Shown here piece after piece: positions 1 to 10,887 of a DNA stretch of 64,000 nucleotides (within the stretch, counting starts at the first letter, position 1; each line of letters opens with the position of its first letter). Location of the stretch: contig ML213503.1 of assembly GCA_004369045.1 (NCBI GenBank), positions 3,017,697 through 3,081,696 of the forward strand. Direction: 5' to 3'. The notes beneath the pieces are model-generated. The model was given only the letters and a program-made list of their open reading frames with translations. It had not been told where the DNA came from and ran no database searches. This DNA comes from Heliocybe sulcata. Its lineage: Eukaryota > Basidiomycota > Agaricomycetes > Gloeophyllales > Gloeophyllaceae. The translations under genes and the position numbers were made by a program.

Positions 1-355
1 TTGTACGATAGATCCAAGGCACAGTCGGGCCCGAAGACGATGAAGACGGGTACATTGGCGTGGCTGCTGTGGCGCTCGGCGTATTTCACCATGACCTTGA
101 GCGTAAGGAACAAGTGCGTGTATCGAGTGTGATGTCTGCAGCCGATGTCTGACATGTTGAATGTCAGGGTGTTGATACCGACTTACTGGTGAGTACGAAA
201 GTCTTCCCGCGACCGGTAATGAACCTGAAACTCCGTTGCTCGTGCGGTATAGGTTCTTGAACTGTGAGTGTATTTCTTGGAACGTCGTCGTACTTCCGTA
301 TAACCGTACATTGCAGGGCTTCTTGGGCGAGATCTCTCAAGATTCTAAATGACAA
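1..355 (-). CDS. Partial uncharacterised gene cut by the left edge
   Basis: Minus-strand coding-like sequence runs off the left edge. After a probable intron around 124-190, the frame reads through FLTLKVMVKYAERH and then NVPVFIVFGPDCALDL. The alternation of a hydrophobic strand (VPVFIVFGP) after a basic helix resembles the core of secreted SGNH/GDSL-type esterases, but no catalytic Ser, Asp or His block is visible in the part present, so no family is assigned. The 164-355 part (containing RSFRFITGRGKTF) would be an upstream exon. Start codon not identified. Confidence 0.3.
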
Positions 356-850
356 CCAGACACAGCCAAATGGACTTCTAGCATTAATTTATGAACTCAA
401 GCATCGGACGCCACCCCCACTTAGACAGCATAACCTTAATCCACAATACAGCAGTACTAAATTCCCCAGGTTCCATACAAGCACAAAATCAGGCATCTGA
501 TTATGATCGCATTCGTTTCCCCAGCACCATGTAAACAAACGTGAGTAGCAGACGTAGTACATCGCATGTGCGTTACAACAATTTCCAAGGTATACGCCGT
601 AATCCTAGTCAGAAAACCCAGAGAGAAGAATAGTCCCGAACTGCCCTGTCAAAAGATTGGGCTTCGGAGAGCACTTAGCTAATAAATATCGTGATGGTAC
701 GTATGGGTGTCACTTGCATCCACAGACGTCCCAATAAATAGAATAAATATGAGGCAGAAAAGATCGTGGAACGCTCGAAAAATGGTTAAATGAACGTAAA
801 GAGCGGGAGCCCGCCTTGGACGGTTTACGTACTGTGACTCAATGACAGCC
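356..850. other. Intergenic stretch, nothing recognised
   Basis: AT-rich sequence with no long ORF on either strand and no RNA gene signature seen. It holds the 3' flank of the GH30 gene and the upstream side of the truncated left-edge gene. Confidence 0.5.
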
Positions 851-3098
851 TCAAGACGAGGCGTACCACCATAGGGTTGTGACCCCGACAGGGAAAGTGT
901 ATGTAGCCTTGCACGGATTTCAATGCGACGTTATGCAGATGCGAGGGAAGGGACACACCTGCTTGCCCTGGAACTCAATTGTGGCTTTCACCGGAACCGG
1001 CTTGAACGTAGTGCTGGAGCTGTCATCCCTGGATACCGGGATGAGTAAGAAAGCAATGGGACTTTTTCTGCGACGACACTTACCAGTTGAGGACCACGAG
1101 GCTGTACCGTGGCCAGGCACTGGAGCTCACGCGACCAGTCCTGTACGCGCCTACGACCAAAGCCCAGTTCATACCACCGTTGACGGTTACCCCGATCCTT
1201 TTCCCAAAGGGCCCTCCAGAATCCTTGGGAAGGATTGCCCTGGAGGCTTGCGCGATCGCGTAGACTAACAGAAACGCTGATATTAATAATTGCAAGGGGA
1301 AATCAACAGCCACCTCACATTCTTGGTTGGGAACCCATGTTCCGTCACTGTTGATAGTGATTACTCCGCGGCAGGCGGTTTTGCAGCTATCGGATCCGGG
1401 CAGAACAGGCCCTCCACTACTGTCTAATGCAAGATTCCACATCGCGGCAACTGCAGCATTGTTAGTGACAGCCCCGATGAAGCTGATCAGCTGCTAGTTA
1501 GCGACGGGTGCAAAGCCATCATGGCGTGGTCTTACAGCTGATTCGTATACCACTGAAATTATCGTCAGGTTCAACTGGAGCCCAATACTATGCACTGAAT
1601 ATACCTTGATATCACCCCACCAATCAGTACCCATCTGACCAGTGCACTCGGTCTCGTATATCTCTTTGTTGGAATATGCGCTATGGAATGTGTTCTGATC
1701 GGAGACCGCGCCCTGGTAACAGTGGAATGACACGCCAGCAAAGTCGCTCCCGGCAGATGCCATCTGTGCAGAGACACCGAACGTGAGTAACGGGACCCCA
1801 CATATTGCATTATTTGAGGCACTCACGAGCTGCTCAGGATACGCGCCCGCGTCGATCCAGTTGTGCTCATAACCGACGATCTTGACGCTGGAAAACCCGT
1901 TGTTGTTCATCAATGTCCGCAGTGATGTCGCGACACCCGCTTCCGTAGAGACAGGCATGTTACAGCTCGGGTACGACGTATCACTGTTCTCGGGTTCGTT
2001 CTAGTACAGACCTGAGAGCTGAGACTATCGGTAGACACATGCTAATAACGTACTTGGATACTGATACCCCAGGCGTTGACGCCTTTATTCTTGAACCCTT
2101 GCAGGGATTTAAGCAGATAGTTCGCGTCTCCGGATCCGAGATAAGCAAGCGTAACTGATATGTAAGCATGCCACTATACGTACAGGCATCGATGTTCGAC
2201 GTGCTGAGGGACCCGCCCTTCATGGTCTTGCTACCTTTCATCCAGGCAGGCTGTAAACGCGAAATGAGCATCGTCGTCGACTCAGGTATCACAAGACGTA
2301 CAGGAGACCAAGGCACCAGATGAACATGAATTATCGAATTGAGTCCCAGGATGTCCGTCAGCGTTGAGAAAACATATGACGGGGCATTGTTGATATTGAA
2401 ACTTTTCAGAGATGTGTCACCGCTGACGTCGTCAAAGCTATAGACTTTATAAGGGTTAGAAGCGGATCTGCTGTGCCCTACCGACTGATTTCTTACCAGT
2501 GTCGGAGAAATCAGAGGCACCGATGGGAACGCGGAGATAGGTGATTCCTGCGCTTTCCTTGCCATCGGTGGCTACATTGCCTTTCAGCATATGGCAGCAG
2601 CGCAGCGCAGCGGGACTCACGATCGAACAAATAGCCCAGAAGTGACCAGTAATTGTCTGCGTTCTTTGACTGGGCAGAAGAATGGCATGTTAGCTGCTGC
2701 TAAGAACGGTACGATTGACGCCTGTACCTTCAGTTGACTCAAGAGTTTTGCAGAAGAATCAGCTGCACATGCATGAGTATTGCAACTGTGAATATGACAC
2801 GATTCCTTACTTAGAGTAGCACCAAATCCATACACGGTCTGGTAGACTTGCTTGTCATTTACGACAATGTCAGCTGAAGCAGCTGTTCCGGGCGTCACAA
2901 AATCGATGACAGGTGATGGTGTGCTGTAAGTAAAGAGGCTCGACCGATCCCATGTCGTAGTAAACTATACAACGAGTATTAGTATCGCAGACATTCCTCG
3001 GGCGAACCAGTTCCACTTACAACGTCAAAAATTTGCTGCGATACTGCAGGGGAAATGAGCGACAAATATCCAATCACCGCAACCGTGAGTCGCGTCAT
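851..3098 (-). CDS. Secreted glycoside hydrolase family 30 enzyme (probable beta-1,6-glucanase type)
   Basis: Retaining glycosidase of family GH30, expected to be secreted and to act on beta-linked glucan or galactan; the substrate cannot be fixed by reading. The ATG at 3098 opens a signal peptide (MTRLTVAVIGYLSLISPAVS). Many short introns join into the family landmarks in order: VYQTVYGFGATLSDSSA; ITYLRVPIGASDFS; HLVPWSPPAWMKGSKTM; GISIQ-NEPENSD, with the acid/base Glu in NEP formed across an intron; IYETECTG, with the nucleophile Glu; then DSGGPFGKRIGV and the C-terminal beta-domain ending VGVTTLWWYASS before TGA at 851. Both catalytic carboxylates are present and every join keeps frame, so the gene looks intact despite its fragmented ORF appearance. 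It is followed downstream only by the unassigned left-edge gene. Confidence 0.85.
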
Positions 3099-3144
3099 TA
3101 TAAAAGATCTAGAAGGACGCACGGCGTCGAGTCCTGAATACCAG

Positions 3145-3900
3145 CTATCGTGACACAGAGGGGTCTTTATATGCGAGAGACGCTCCGCAAGAGCACGACC
3201 CTAATACGGCCAGCACGTCGGTAAGCACATCTTGCGTAACCATATGGTCCTGCGCATGCGTTGTGATGGGCCTTGAATCCGTCCATTCAGTCGCGATACG
3301 CGCCCATAACCGTCGATAACGTTGATGTCCCAGAAACCCGGAACCGGTGGGCCCGAGCCGCTCCAGTCGGCCTCGAATAACTTCTACTTCTCGAGTGTAC
3401 CGATAAAGCCCAAAGACGTTAATATTGTGACGCGTACGTCGACGGTCCAAGGTAGTAAACAACCCACTGAAGATGATCGGAGTAACTTGCTGCTGAGGCA
3501 TGACTTGTTGTCAACGCGAGGTAGGATAGAGCACACTTAGCGACAGACCCGCGCAACTAGAGAAGGCCGCGGAGATGTAGATGTAGAGTATTATACCAAC
3601 ACCGACAGGTATTGCACTTTCGTCGTTGTCTGCTGAGAAGTGTGCCTGAAAAGAACAGATGCAGCACCCAGCGCAGAAGCGACGCCCGTGATTGATCAAG
3701 TTCGCCGACATAATCAATCAAAAGTCGTATTATGTCCTTGATGTCGGAGCTGACGATTGGTCCGGCCAGTTCTCCTGGCAAATCAAGCACCTTTATGGTT
3801 AGGTTCAGACGATCGTACAAGTAAGGCGGCGCCTATGGGGTTCATAGAGTGTGTAGTTTAAGGCTGGAACCGCGGCACCTCTCGGATCAACTGTGATCCC
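3145..3900 (-). CDS. Uncharacterised multi-exon candidate with one hydrophobic segment
   Basis: Minus-strand sequence between the GH30 and beta-lactamase genes has several overlapping short open stretches. A plausible chain is LNLTIKVLDLPGELAG... DYVGELDQSRASLLRW, an intron ending TTTTCAG near 3643, then a hydrophobic segment VGVGIILYIYISAAF. The stretch at 3145-3501 (RLERLGPTGSGF) may be another exon. I recognise no family, could not settle a start codon, and the exon order is tentative. It may equally be a decayed gene. Confidence 0.25.
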
Positions 3901-4058
3901 CAGAGCACGGCTGGAAACATTGAGTTAGCCATGCTGCAGCTGCAGGGGCACTGACTGTCATTGATGTAACCTTAGGGACGTGAGAAGGATATCAGATCAT
4001 GTGTACGTTTGTGAAGTTTGTTCTCCTACACTCTAACGCATGATTGCACGCACCGAGA

Positions 4059-6155
4059 TTATACCACTCTCGTGAACCAAGCTTCGGCCCTCTGCTGGAT
4101 ACTGCCTCCCGCTCTATCCCGCTCTGTCTCTTCACCGATCAAGCCAAACAGGCCAAACCCGATGACCTTTCCATTCTCAACAACGAATTCGGCCCGGGCT
4201 TGTCCTTCCCCAGTTTCGGTCGTCTCAAAAGGTGTCGAGTCTGGTCCATACCCTCTTGGGAACAAGGCGGTAAATATCACTTCGAACTCGTTGTCTTTCT
4301 GGCGAACGAAACGTAGGTGGGTAGACCAGATGCGAGGCCACCCGGCATATAATTGTGCTTCGGTGGCTCTCTTGCTAACGGAGTCCACCGCAGAGAAATC
4401 TGTCAGGACTTCGGAACAATACTGCGATGTACTGGACGGGTCACATATAGTGAATGCACCATAACCCGGATTGCTGTATGTTCCAGACAGACTTGTGAGC
4501 TCAATCGACCCATTGGAGGTCCCCTTGTACGGGGGCGGCTTGACCGTATGGTCATTGGAATGAGCCTTGGCGCGCGAATCCCTGAGAAAGAAGCTGACAG
4601 TCTCTGACGAGGCGAAAACTATGACACCTACCAATGACTGGAATGATCTGTTTCGGAGATATTCAGGAAGCTATCCATAATCTTGAAAGACAACTTCCTG
4701 TGGACAGAAGCCTTCTCATCCACGTTCAAAAAGAGAACCATACCGAGACCATCAGAGGGCATGAAAACCGTCCGCGTCGAGAATCCTGGTATTGCGCCCG
4801 AATGATAAGCAAACTGCGATAAGGTCGATTCTTCAATCAGGATCAGATGATATGCAGCCGGACGCACCTCGTGGCCTCTGTAGGATTGACGCCACCAGCC
4901 CATACCATAGCCTGCTACAGAAAGGTTCGGGTTTGGGGCTTTTCCATCCGTCACAACGTGAGCTGTCGTTATTTCGTTGAACGCCGAGGGAGATATCAAG
5001 GTCTCATTTGTTTCCGGGTGCAGGCCTCCGCTGAGCAGAAAGGCTAGCCATCTCGTCTATAACGTATGAGAGATTTGAGCCGCCGCCTCTAACCCAGTAC
5101 CGCAATATCGACCGACCATGTCTTCTGCGCTGGATGTGACACCTCCGGCACCAGCCTGCAACTCAATAGTATCTTCGGTAAACCAGAACGGTATGCGGCG
5201 CCCTGTATGGGTCCAGGTGACCGTGAGCTTGCCCGACGCAATGGCCTCCTCTGGCGAGAAGGTCGTGGAAGTCATGTTCAATGGCTTGAAGATCCGTTCT
5301 TTGACGAAGGTCATGTATGGTCCGGCGTACTTGGAGATAATGTAGGACGCCGTCACGTACATCTGGAAGCCTTGAATACAATCTGTGATTTATGAAGACG
5401 AGAGTGAATGACAATACCTGGTTATTATAATGCCAGTGTTCTCGCAATTCGTAGGCAGGGCGTAGATGCTTCATATGCGTGACAATATCCTGTGGAGAGT
5501 CGTAGGGTCCGTAGGAGTAGTCATGCCTTCCTCGCAGAGTCTGTCGTAAGCAACGCAAATGGGACACACAGATGTACACACCTCGGCAGGCCCGATACAT
5601 GCGATAGAATGTCACGGATATTGGCCTTCTCGCTCGCCCACTCATCCATGATCTGCCACTCGCCCGGAAGTATATCCTTCACCTTGGTGTTCCATGTGAA
5701 CTCCTTCAACCCAGGTGGCAGGGGAGTGGAGTTCTTCCCCGACGCATAGTCATCCATAAGGATTCCGATGGACGCAGCGGTGAATGCTTTGGAGCATGAC
5801 GCCAAGTTGAACAAGGTCTAGCAAAGCCTCAGTGGCAGACACATAAGGAGGGGATATCAATGAAAACCCGACTCACATCGGAGGTCATAGCATCTCCCTC
5901 GTCCGTCTTGATCCCCCATGTCTTCAGCTCTGTCTCTCCATTGGGTTTAACAAGGCCTACAGACAAACCAGAGACATTCTGCGCCTTCAGTATGTCCTGG
6001 ATGGTCGAATACAGCTCCGGCGTGATGACCTCGCCAATCGTTTGGCCATGAGCAGCGAATTCGGTCGCATCCAAGGGGAACTGTCCTCCCTCGACGACTT
6101 GTGCATATATTCCTCGAGCCAGACCGACGCCCAGCAGAACTTGGGCTAAACGCAT
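4059..6155 (-). CDS. Secreted beta-lactamase-fold serine hydrolase
   Basis: Member of the beta-lactamase-related (class C / penicillin-binding-protein-like) serine hydrolases that fungi commonly secrete; in fungi these act on esters, lactones or amides of unknown identity. ATG at 6155 gives a signal peptide (MRLAQVLLGVGLARGIYA); an upstream in-frame ATG at 6182 would put nine residues before it. Joined exons show the three active-site motifs: SCSK (Ser-x-x-Lys) in FNLASCSKAFTAAS, YNN (Tyr-x-Asn) in HWHYNNQ, and HSG in YHSGAIPGFSTRTV. DILSHVSGLPR and LQAGAGGVTSSAEDM are also typical. After the catalytic domain comes a roughly 190-residue C-terminal beta-rich domain starting near LTSLSGTYSNPGYG, as in many fungal members. 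The gene looks intact; introns are about 50 nt. Confidence 0.85.
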
Positions 6156-6557
6156 GGTGGCCTGCAAACAGGGTAGGATCAAGAGGCGTCCCGTTGTTCC
6201 TGAGATACGGTTGCTGCATATTTAGAGTGATCATCTGTCGCGCAGGTTAACGTTATAAAGGCAGTCGGTGACTCGGAGTCGGAGGCTTTAACCAAGGATC
6301 GTTGTACGCAAATCTGGGACGAGGTTCAGATTATGATATTACAGCGATGCCGGGGATTTGGGTACAATACAGACATGGACATGACGAGACAGAGTACTAC
6401 AAATGCAATGGAAGTCCGTCCAGACTGAACGACGCCTGTATAATGAGGGACGCATACAGTCGGATCGGAAGACTTTGATATCGTACAAGCGAGGCATTAC
6501 CAGAGACCCATGGACCGCAAAGAAACATGCAACGAAATCGTGAATGCCATACGCTCG
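6156..6557. other. Intergenic region between the hydrolase start and the CDK stop
   Basis: About 400 nt holding the upstream region of the serine hydrolase gene and the 3' flank of the CDK gene, both on the minus strand. No additional gene or RNA was seen. Confidence 0.5.
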
Positions 6558-8005
6558 TCAGCGGTGGTAGTTCTGCTGCTGATAGTAGGCAGGAGGAACC
6601 TGTCCCTGCTGCGCCGCCTGCGCTTGCGCCTGCTGCATAGCATACACTTGCGCCTGCTGCTGAGCATATGCCGCTTGCTGCTGCTGCTGCTGCGTCTGCG
6701 CATGCTGTTGGTACTGCTGTTGTTGCTGCTGTTGCTGGGCATGGGGGTTGGGGTAGTTGTATGCAGGGAGCTGCATTGCGCCGGCGGAGGGCATGTAGGT
6801 CATGTTGACAGTTCCAGTGAAGTATGGGTGATTGAGGGCATCGGCGGCTGTCAGACGTTTCGAGGGGTCGAATTGCAGGAGTTTCTCCAGTAAATCCAGA
6901 GCTGAGAAATGATCATGAGACATGAGCTCGCAGGAGCCTACATTCGCGTATCTCACCTTGGGCAGATGCTTTCGGTAATACCTGCGAGAACGGTATCTTA
7001 GGATACCGAGGGTACTGTTTGAGTTGGATTTCAGGCTATAAAGAGTGTCAGAGATCGGAGGTTCCATAGATACATGATCTTTATACTCACAGACTCTGTA
7101 GCAATTTTCCTCAGGACGCGATCTTCCGGAGTCCCAACGATCCTCATGATGTGTAGCAGCTGGTCCTGGTTGTCTCTGCCCCGAAATAGAGGGACACCGG
7201 ATATCATTTCGGCGAAGATGCAGCCGCAGGACCAGATATCAATAGAAGTGCTGTAGGTGCGAGAGCCCAGAAGAACATCCGGCGCTCGGTACCACAGAGT
7301 CACCACCTATGATTCCGTCATGAGACAAGGGGGGACGGTAAACCAAGAGATAAACGGTTTCATACCTCGTTTGAGAAGGTATTTACGGGTACACCGAATG
7401 CACGAGCCAGACCGAAGTCTCCAACCTTCAGCTCGCCCTTCTTGTTGATGAGCAGATTTTGTGGCTTGAGGTCGCGATGCAGAACTCTATTATCGTGGCA
7501 AAAGGCGATGCCTTTTAAAAGTTGGTACATGAAGCTTCGTACTGTCATTGGGTCGAGGGCACATCGGTCGCCATGGGCATCCATATACCTCTTGAGATCT
7601 TGTTCGCAGTATTCGAATATGAGGACCAGCTTCGTCTCCGTGTGGATGACGTCGTATAGGCGGACGATATTGACATGCTTGAGCTCCTTCATCAAGGAGA
7701 TCTCACGTATTGCTGTCGATGGCGTGCCTTCCTCTGCGTCCAGATGTATCTCCTTCAACGCCACAATCTCGTTCGTGGTCCTCGAACGACCCTAAGGAGA
7801 AATGAGATCCGCGAAGATCACGTAGAGAATAGAGTGGTAAGAGAATACCTTGTAGACGGTCGCATAAGTCCCCTCTCCTGTTTCTCCTGTCAGAACGCAT
7901 GCAAATGGCATAGATTATTGTACTTGCCAAGTTTCTCGAGCTGTACCCATACGTCAGCGCGCGGCGTTTCCAAACTTTGAGACAACTCGCCTGAACATAA
8001 TTCAT
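6558..8005 (-). CDS. PHO85: Pho85-type cyclin-dependent kinase with Gln-rich tail
   Basis: Cyclin-dependent Ser/Thr kinase of the Pho85/CDK5 group, acting with cyclins in phosphate, nutrient and morphogenesis signalling. Spliced N-terminus reads [20 protein letters not shown] (Gly-rich loop), then IVALKEIHL (ATP Lys), [14 protein letters not shown] (PSTAIRE helix), [24 protein letters not shown] (catalytic loop), [25 protein letters not shown] and [20 protein letters not shown]. After PYFTGTVN comes a roughly 70-residue extension very rich in Gln, absent from yeast Pho85. The first three coding exons are 15, 13 and 29 nt; the first two introns (7941-7990 and 7878-7927) appear to be GC-AG introns, the only joins found that restore the conserved Gly-rich loop. 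It is divergent from UTP5, start codons 257 nt apart. Confidence 0.93.
6580..6760 (-). repeat. Gln-codon repeat tract in the CDK gene
   Basis: Minus-strand CAG/CAA-rich tract encoding runs of 8 and 6 glutamines plus interspersed Ala and Tyr ([16 protein letters not shown]). The mixture of CAG and CAA codons and the maintained frame suggest selection for Gln rather than an expanding pure triplet. Confidence 0.8.
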
Positions 8006-8262
8006 TCTTGTCCGATGAGTATGAGAGGAAGAATGTGTAGATATGTGATATGGCCCCGGTTGAGTTTGGGCGATGTTGGTGGTTGTGGCCAGGATGATTC
8101 ACGCGTCGGAGTCAGTCACAGCCCCTCGATTAGATCGTTGTTAGCGTGCGAATCCAAACATTGATTATACCGGGAAAGGAAGGCTACGAAACTTTTCGCG
8201 GCCGTTCTTCTGCTTGGCCGGTTCTGTGGCAAACATTCCTGGTGCGCCTCTCTGCAGTTGCT
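8006..8262. promoter_or_regulatory. Shared divergent promoter region of the CDK gene and UTP5
   Basis: 257 nt between two divergent start codons; both genes must initiate here. No clear TATA box; no specific factor site can be asserted. Confidence 0.5.
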
Positions 8263-10729
8263 ATGTCTAATTCTCCAACAAAATCCAAAAGGACGAAGGT
8301 CAAACCGCCAAAATCCAGGCCCGTGGGCACCTCTGCCATATCTCAGCCCGTCGTAGAGGACGCTTCGACCTTGACGGCTCTTTCATGTTACTCTCCCAAA
8401 GGCGATCTGTTCGCCCTACTGGCATTATCGGTTGACAAGCACCGCCTTCGAATTTACAACACTACAACTGGAGTAGCTACTGCTGAGACAGTAGTCGAGA
8501 CCTCTAGGGTCACAGCACTAAGCTGGTGTTCTTACTCGCAAACCGGGGAGCAGCCACCGGAGGACTCGGAAACCCACCCTCCCAATAAGAAACGACGGAA
8601 GAAGCGTGCAAGTAAAGCCGCTGCAGGTGACATAGCAGGATCACCAGGCGAGCAGGTAGTGGTCTTAGGTCTCTTGAATGGCACGCTTCAGTTGTTTTCA
8701 CCGAAGCATGCACGGGTTGTACGGACGTTGTCACATCCCACAAGCTCCAGCGCTATACTATACATTGCCTCAAATGAAGAGGACGGGTCACTATGGACTT
8801 CTAGCACCGACGGTAATATCCGTTTATGGGACGCACAGCGGGGTACCTTAACATCCCGCTACGCCTACGATGATCGAACGCCGTATTCATGTTTAGCGGT
8901 TAGGCCTGCAAGCTCTGAAGATGATGAAGCACATCTTCTAGCTGCCAACCATGGCATCCATCTACTGTCTGCTCCCACCGGCGCCTCAGACGATGATCTA
9001 TCTGGTGGACGCAGTACAAGGCAACTTGCTTCCTTCACGGGTCACGCATCTCCCGTTTCCTGCATGCAGTGGGACTCATCACATCGCTTTGTTTCTATGG
9101 CTCAGACAGACCGGCATGTGTACGTCTGGGACGTTCCCCCATCCGAAGGGGCCTCAAGTTCCGGAAAGCTTGCGGCTTCAGTGCCTTTGGACTCCGATGC
9201 ACGGGTTATTGCCTTGTCTACCTTGAACCAGCATGCACAAACCCGCGCACTGCTCACTCTCTCCGCTTCTGGGAAAATATCCATGTTCTCGATACCTGGC
9301 CAAATCTCGGCTGGTTCTAATAGCAAGCAGAGAGTGCCGACCCTGGAACCACTGGTGGACATCTCGGTCAAGTCATCGGATACCACAACTTCCGCAGAGA
9401 CAATCAACGTCTCATTCATCCCTGGAGAAGAAGGGAAATTGCGCATGGTACGCTTGATCGGTGGCCTCCGACCCGTCTTCTCTGTCATCGTGAGTGTCCT
9501 CCCGCAAGCAGATGAAGTAGTCTCATGGACAGAAATAGGAATATGTGGATGGCGATAGCTTCAAAAAGGGTGTACAAATCAAGACCAACGATGTCCTCAT
9601 CGAGGCTGAAGCTCAGGCGGCAGCGAACGTAGGTCGCCTTCCCGAGGCATCAGCCACTAAAGCTAATCGCGCCGACAGGGTGCCATCAATAAACGATACA
9701 ATGAGCCGTCGCGCCTCGCTGTTTCCTCAGGCGTCGAGTTGGGCCAGGATGCATCTATGGACGACCTGCCCATGCGAGATATCGACGGCGTCCTGGACGT
9801 GAACCTCGCAGAAATGAGTCTCGGGCAGCGCCTAACCGCCATGAACGGCGGAGAGGGCCCCAGCGGCTCCGACAGCGAGAACGCATCTCCTGAAAAACAA
9901 AAGAAGGGGAAGAACAGAGACGATGTCTTCCATATCGTACCCGCCAATTCCCTTACGCGGACGTTGATCCAAGCGCTGCATTCGTCAGATTCACGGTTAT
10001 TGGAGACGTGTCTCGCACACTCGGATAGTACGTTAATACGCAATACTGTGCAAAGGCTGCCTCCTCAGCTGGCTGTGCCTCTATTGAATGCGTGTGTCGA
10101 GCGTCTCAGCCGAGGGCCGCGAGCTAACAATATGAAGGGCGGAGGGGGTGGCGCTAGCTCGCAGCGGGGAACGGCGCTCATTACATGGGTGAAGGCTGTG
10201 CTGACTATTCACAGTGGTCACCTTATGACAGTGAGTGTGTCTTCACTTCGATTGACCTGAGTATCTTAAACGCTCTTAGATGCCGGACCTCGTGGCAAGA
10301 TTATCTGGCCTGCATGCGACCCTCACTACGCGCCTCACCTTGCATGAGAGCCTGCTGTCGCTAAATGGCCGGCTCGACATGGTGCTCTCTCAAATCGAGA
10401 TGCGCTCATCTGCAGCACCGGCACCTGTAGCGGCGCGGCGGAAAGGTAGAGGTGCCGCTCAAGGAGCGGAGAAGGAGGTGACGCGGTATGTGGAGGGGGA
10501 GAGTGAAGAGGAGGCGGATGACCAGATGGAGGTCGAGGTGGAGAGTGGCGACGATGCTGGGAGTGTCGAGGATGTGGAGTTGGGAGGGGAGAGTGAGGAA
10601 GACGAGGATGATGAAGATGAGGAGGAGGAGAGCGATGATGAAGAGGGCGGACCGGCACTGAATGGGTTCGTTGACGATGAAGCGGAGGAAGACTATGATG
10701 AGGATGAAGAGGAAGACTATAGCGAGTAA
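8263..10729 (+). CDS. UTP5: U3 snoRNP-associated WD40 protein Utp5/WDR43 (t-Utp subcomplex)
   Basis: Component of the t-UTP/UtpA part of the small-subunit processome, acting in the nucleolus in pre-18S rRNA transcription and processing. ATG at 8263 (MSNSPTKSKRTKVKP) is preferred over the upstream in-frame non-ATG extension. The N-terminal half is a WD40 propeller (repeats ending in LRIYN, IRLWD, VYVWD). After introns near 9490, 9631 and 10231 comes an Utp12 domain beginning IVPANSLTRTLIQALHSSD with LITWVKAVLTIHSGHLMT and LHESLLSLNGRLDMVLSQ. It ends in a roughly 75-residue run of Glu and Asp (EESEDEE-like), common in nucleolar proteins. The 3' end converges on the DNA glycosylase gene, leaving about 160 nt. 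Confidence 0.9.
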
Positions 10730-10887
10730 TAATTACTCCGCCGCGTATCTCACAAGGTGGCGCAAAATGGCCTCGATGCAACAGGGATGGATCCCGACAT
10801 CATTCGCCCACTATCATGATGCTTTCGCTCGTCTCTTGGATCCGCGAGTGCGGCTACTGCTTGGCTTGGCCTAGGGATGCTCGTGAA

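Noticed and set aside
851-3098. GH30 gene as a pseudogene because of scattered ORFs
   Set aside because: Every apparent break is removed by a short canonical intron, and both catalytic Glu motifs and the C-terminus are recovered.
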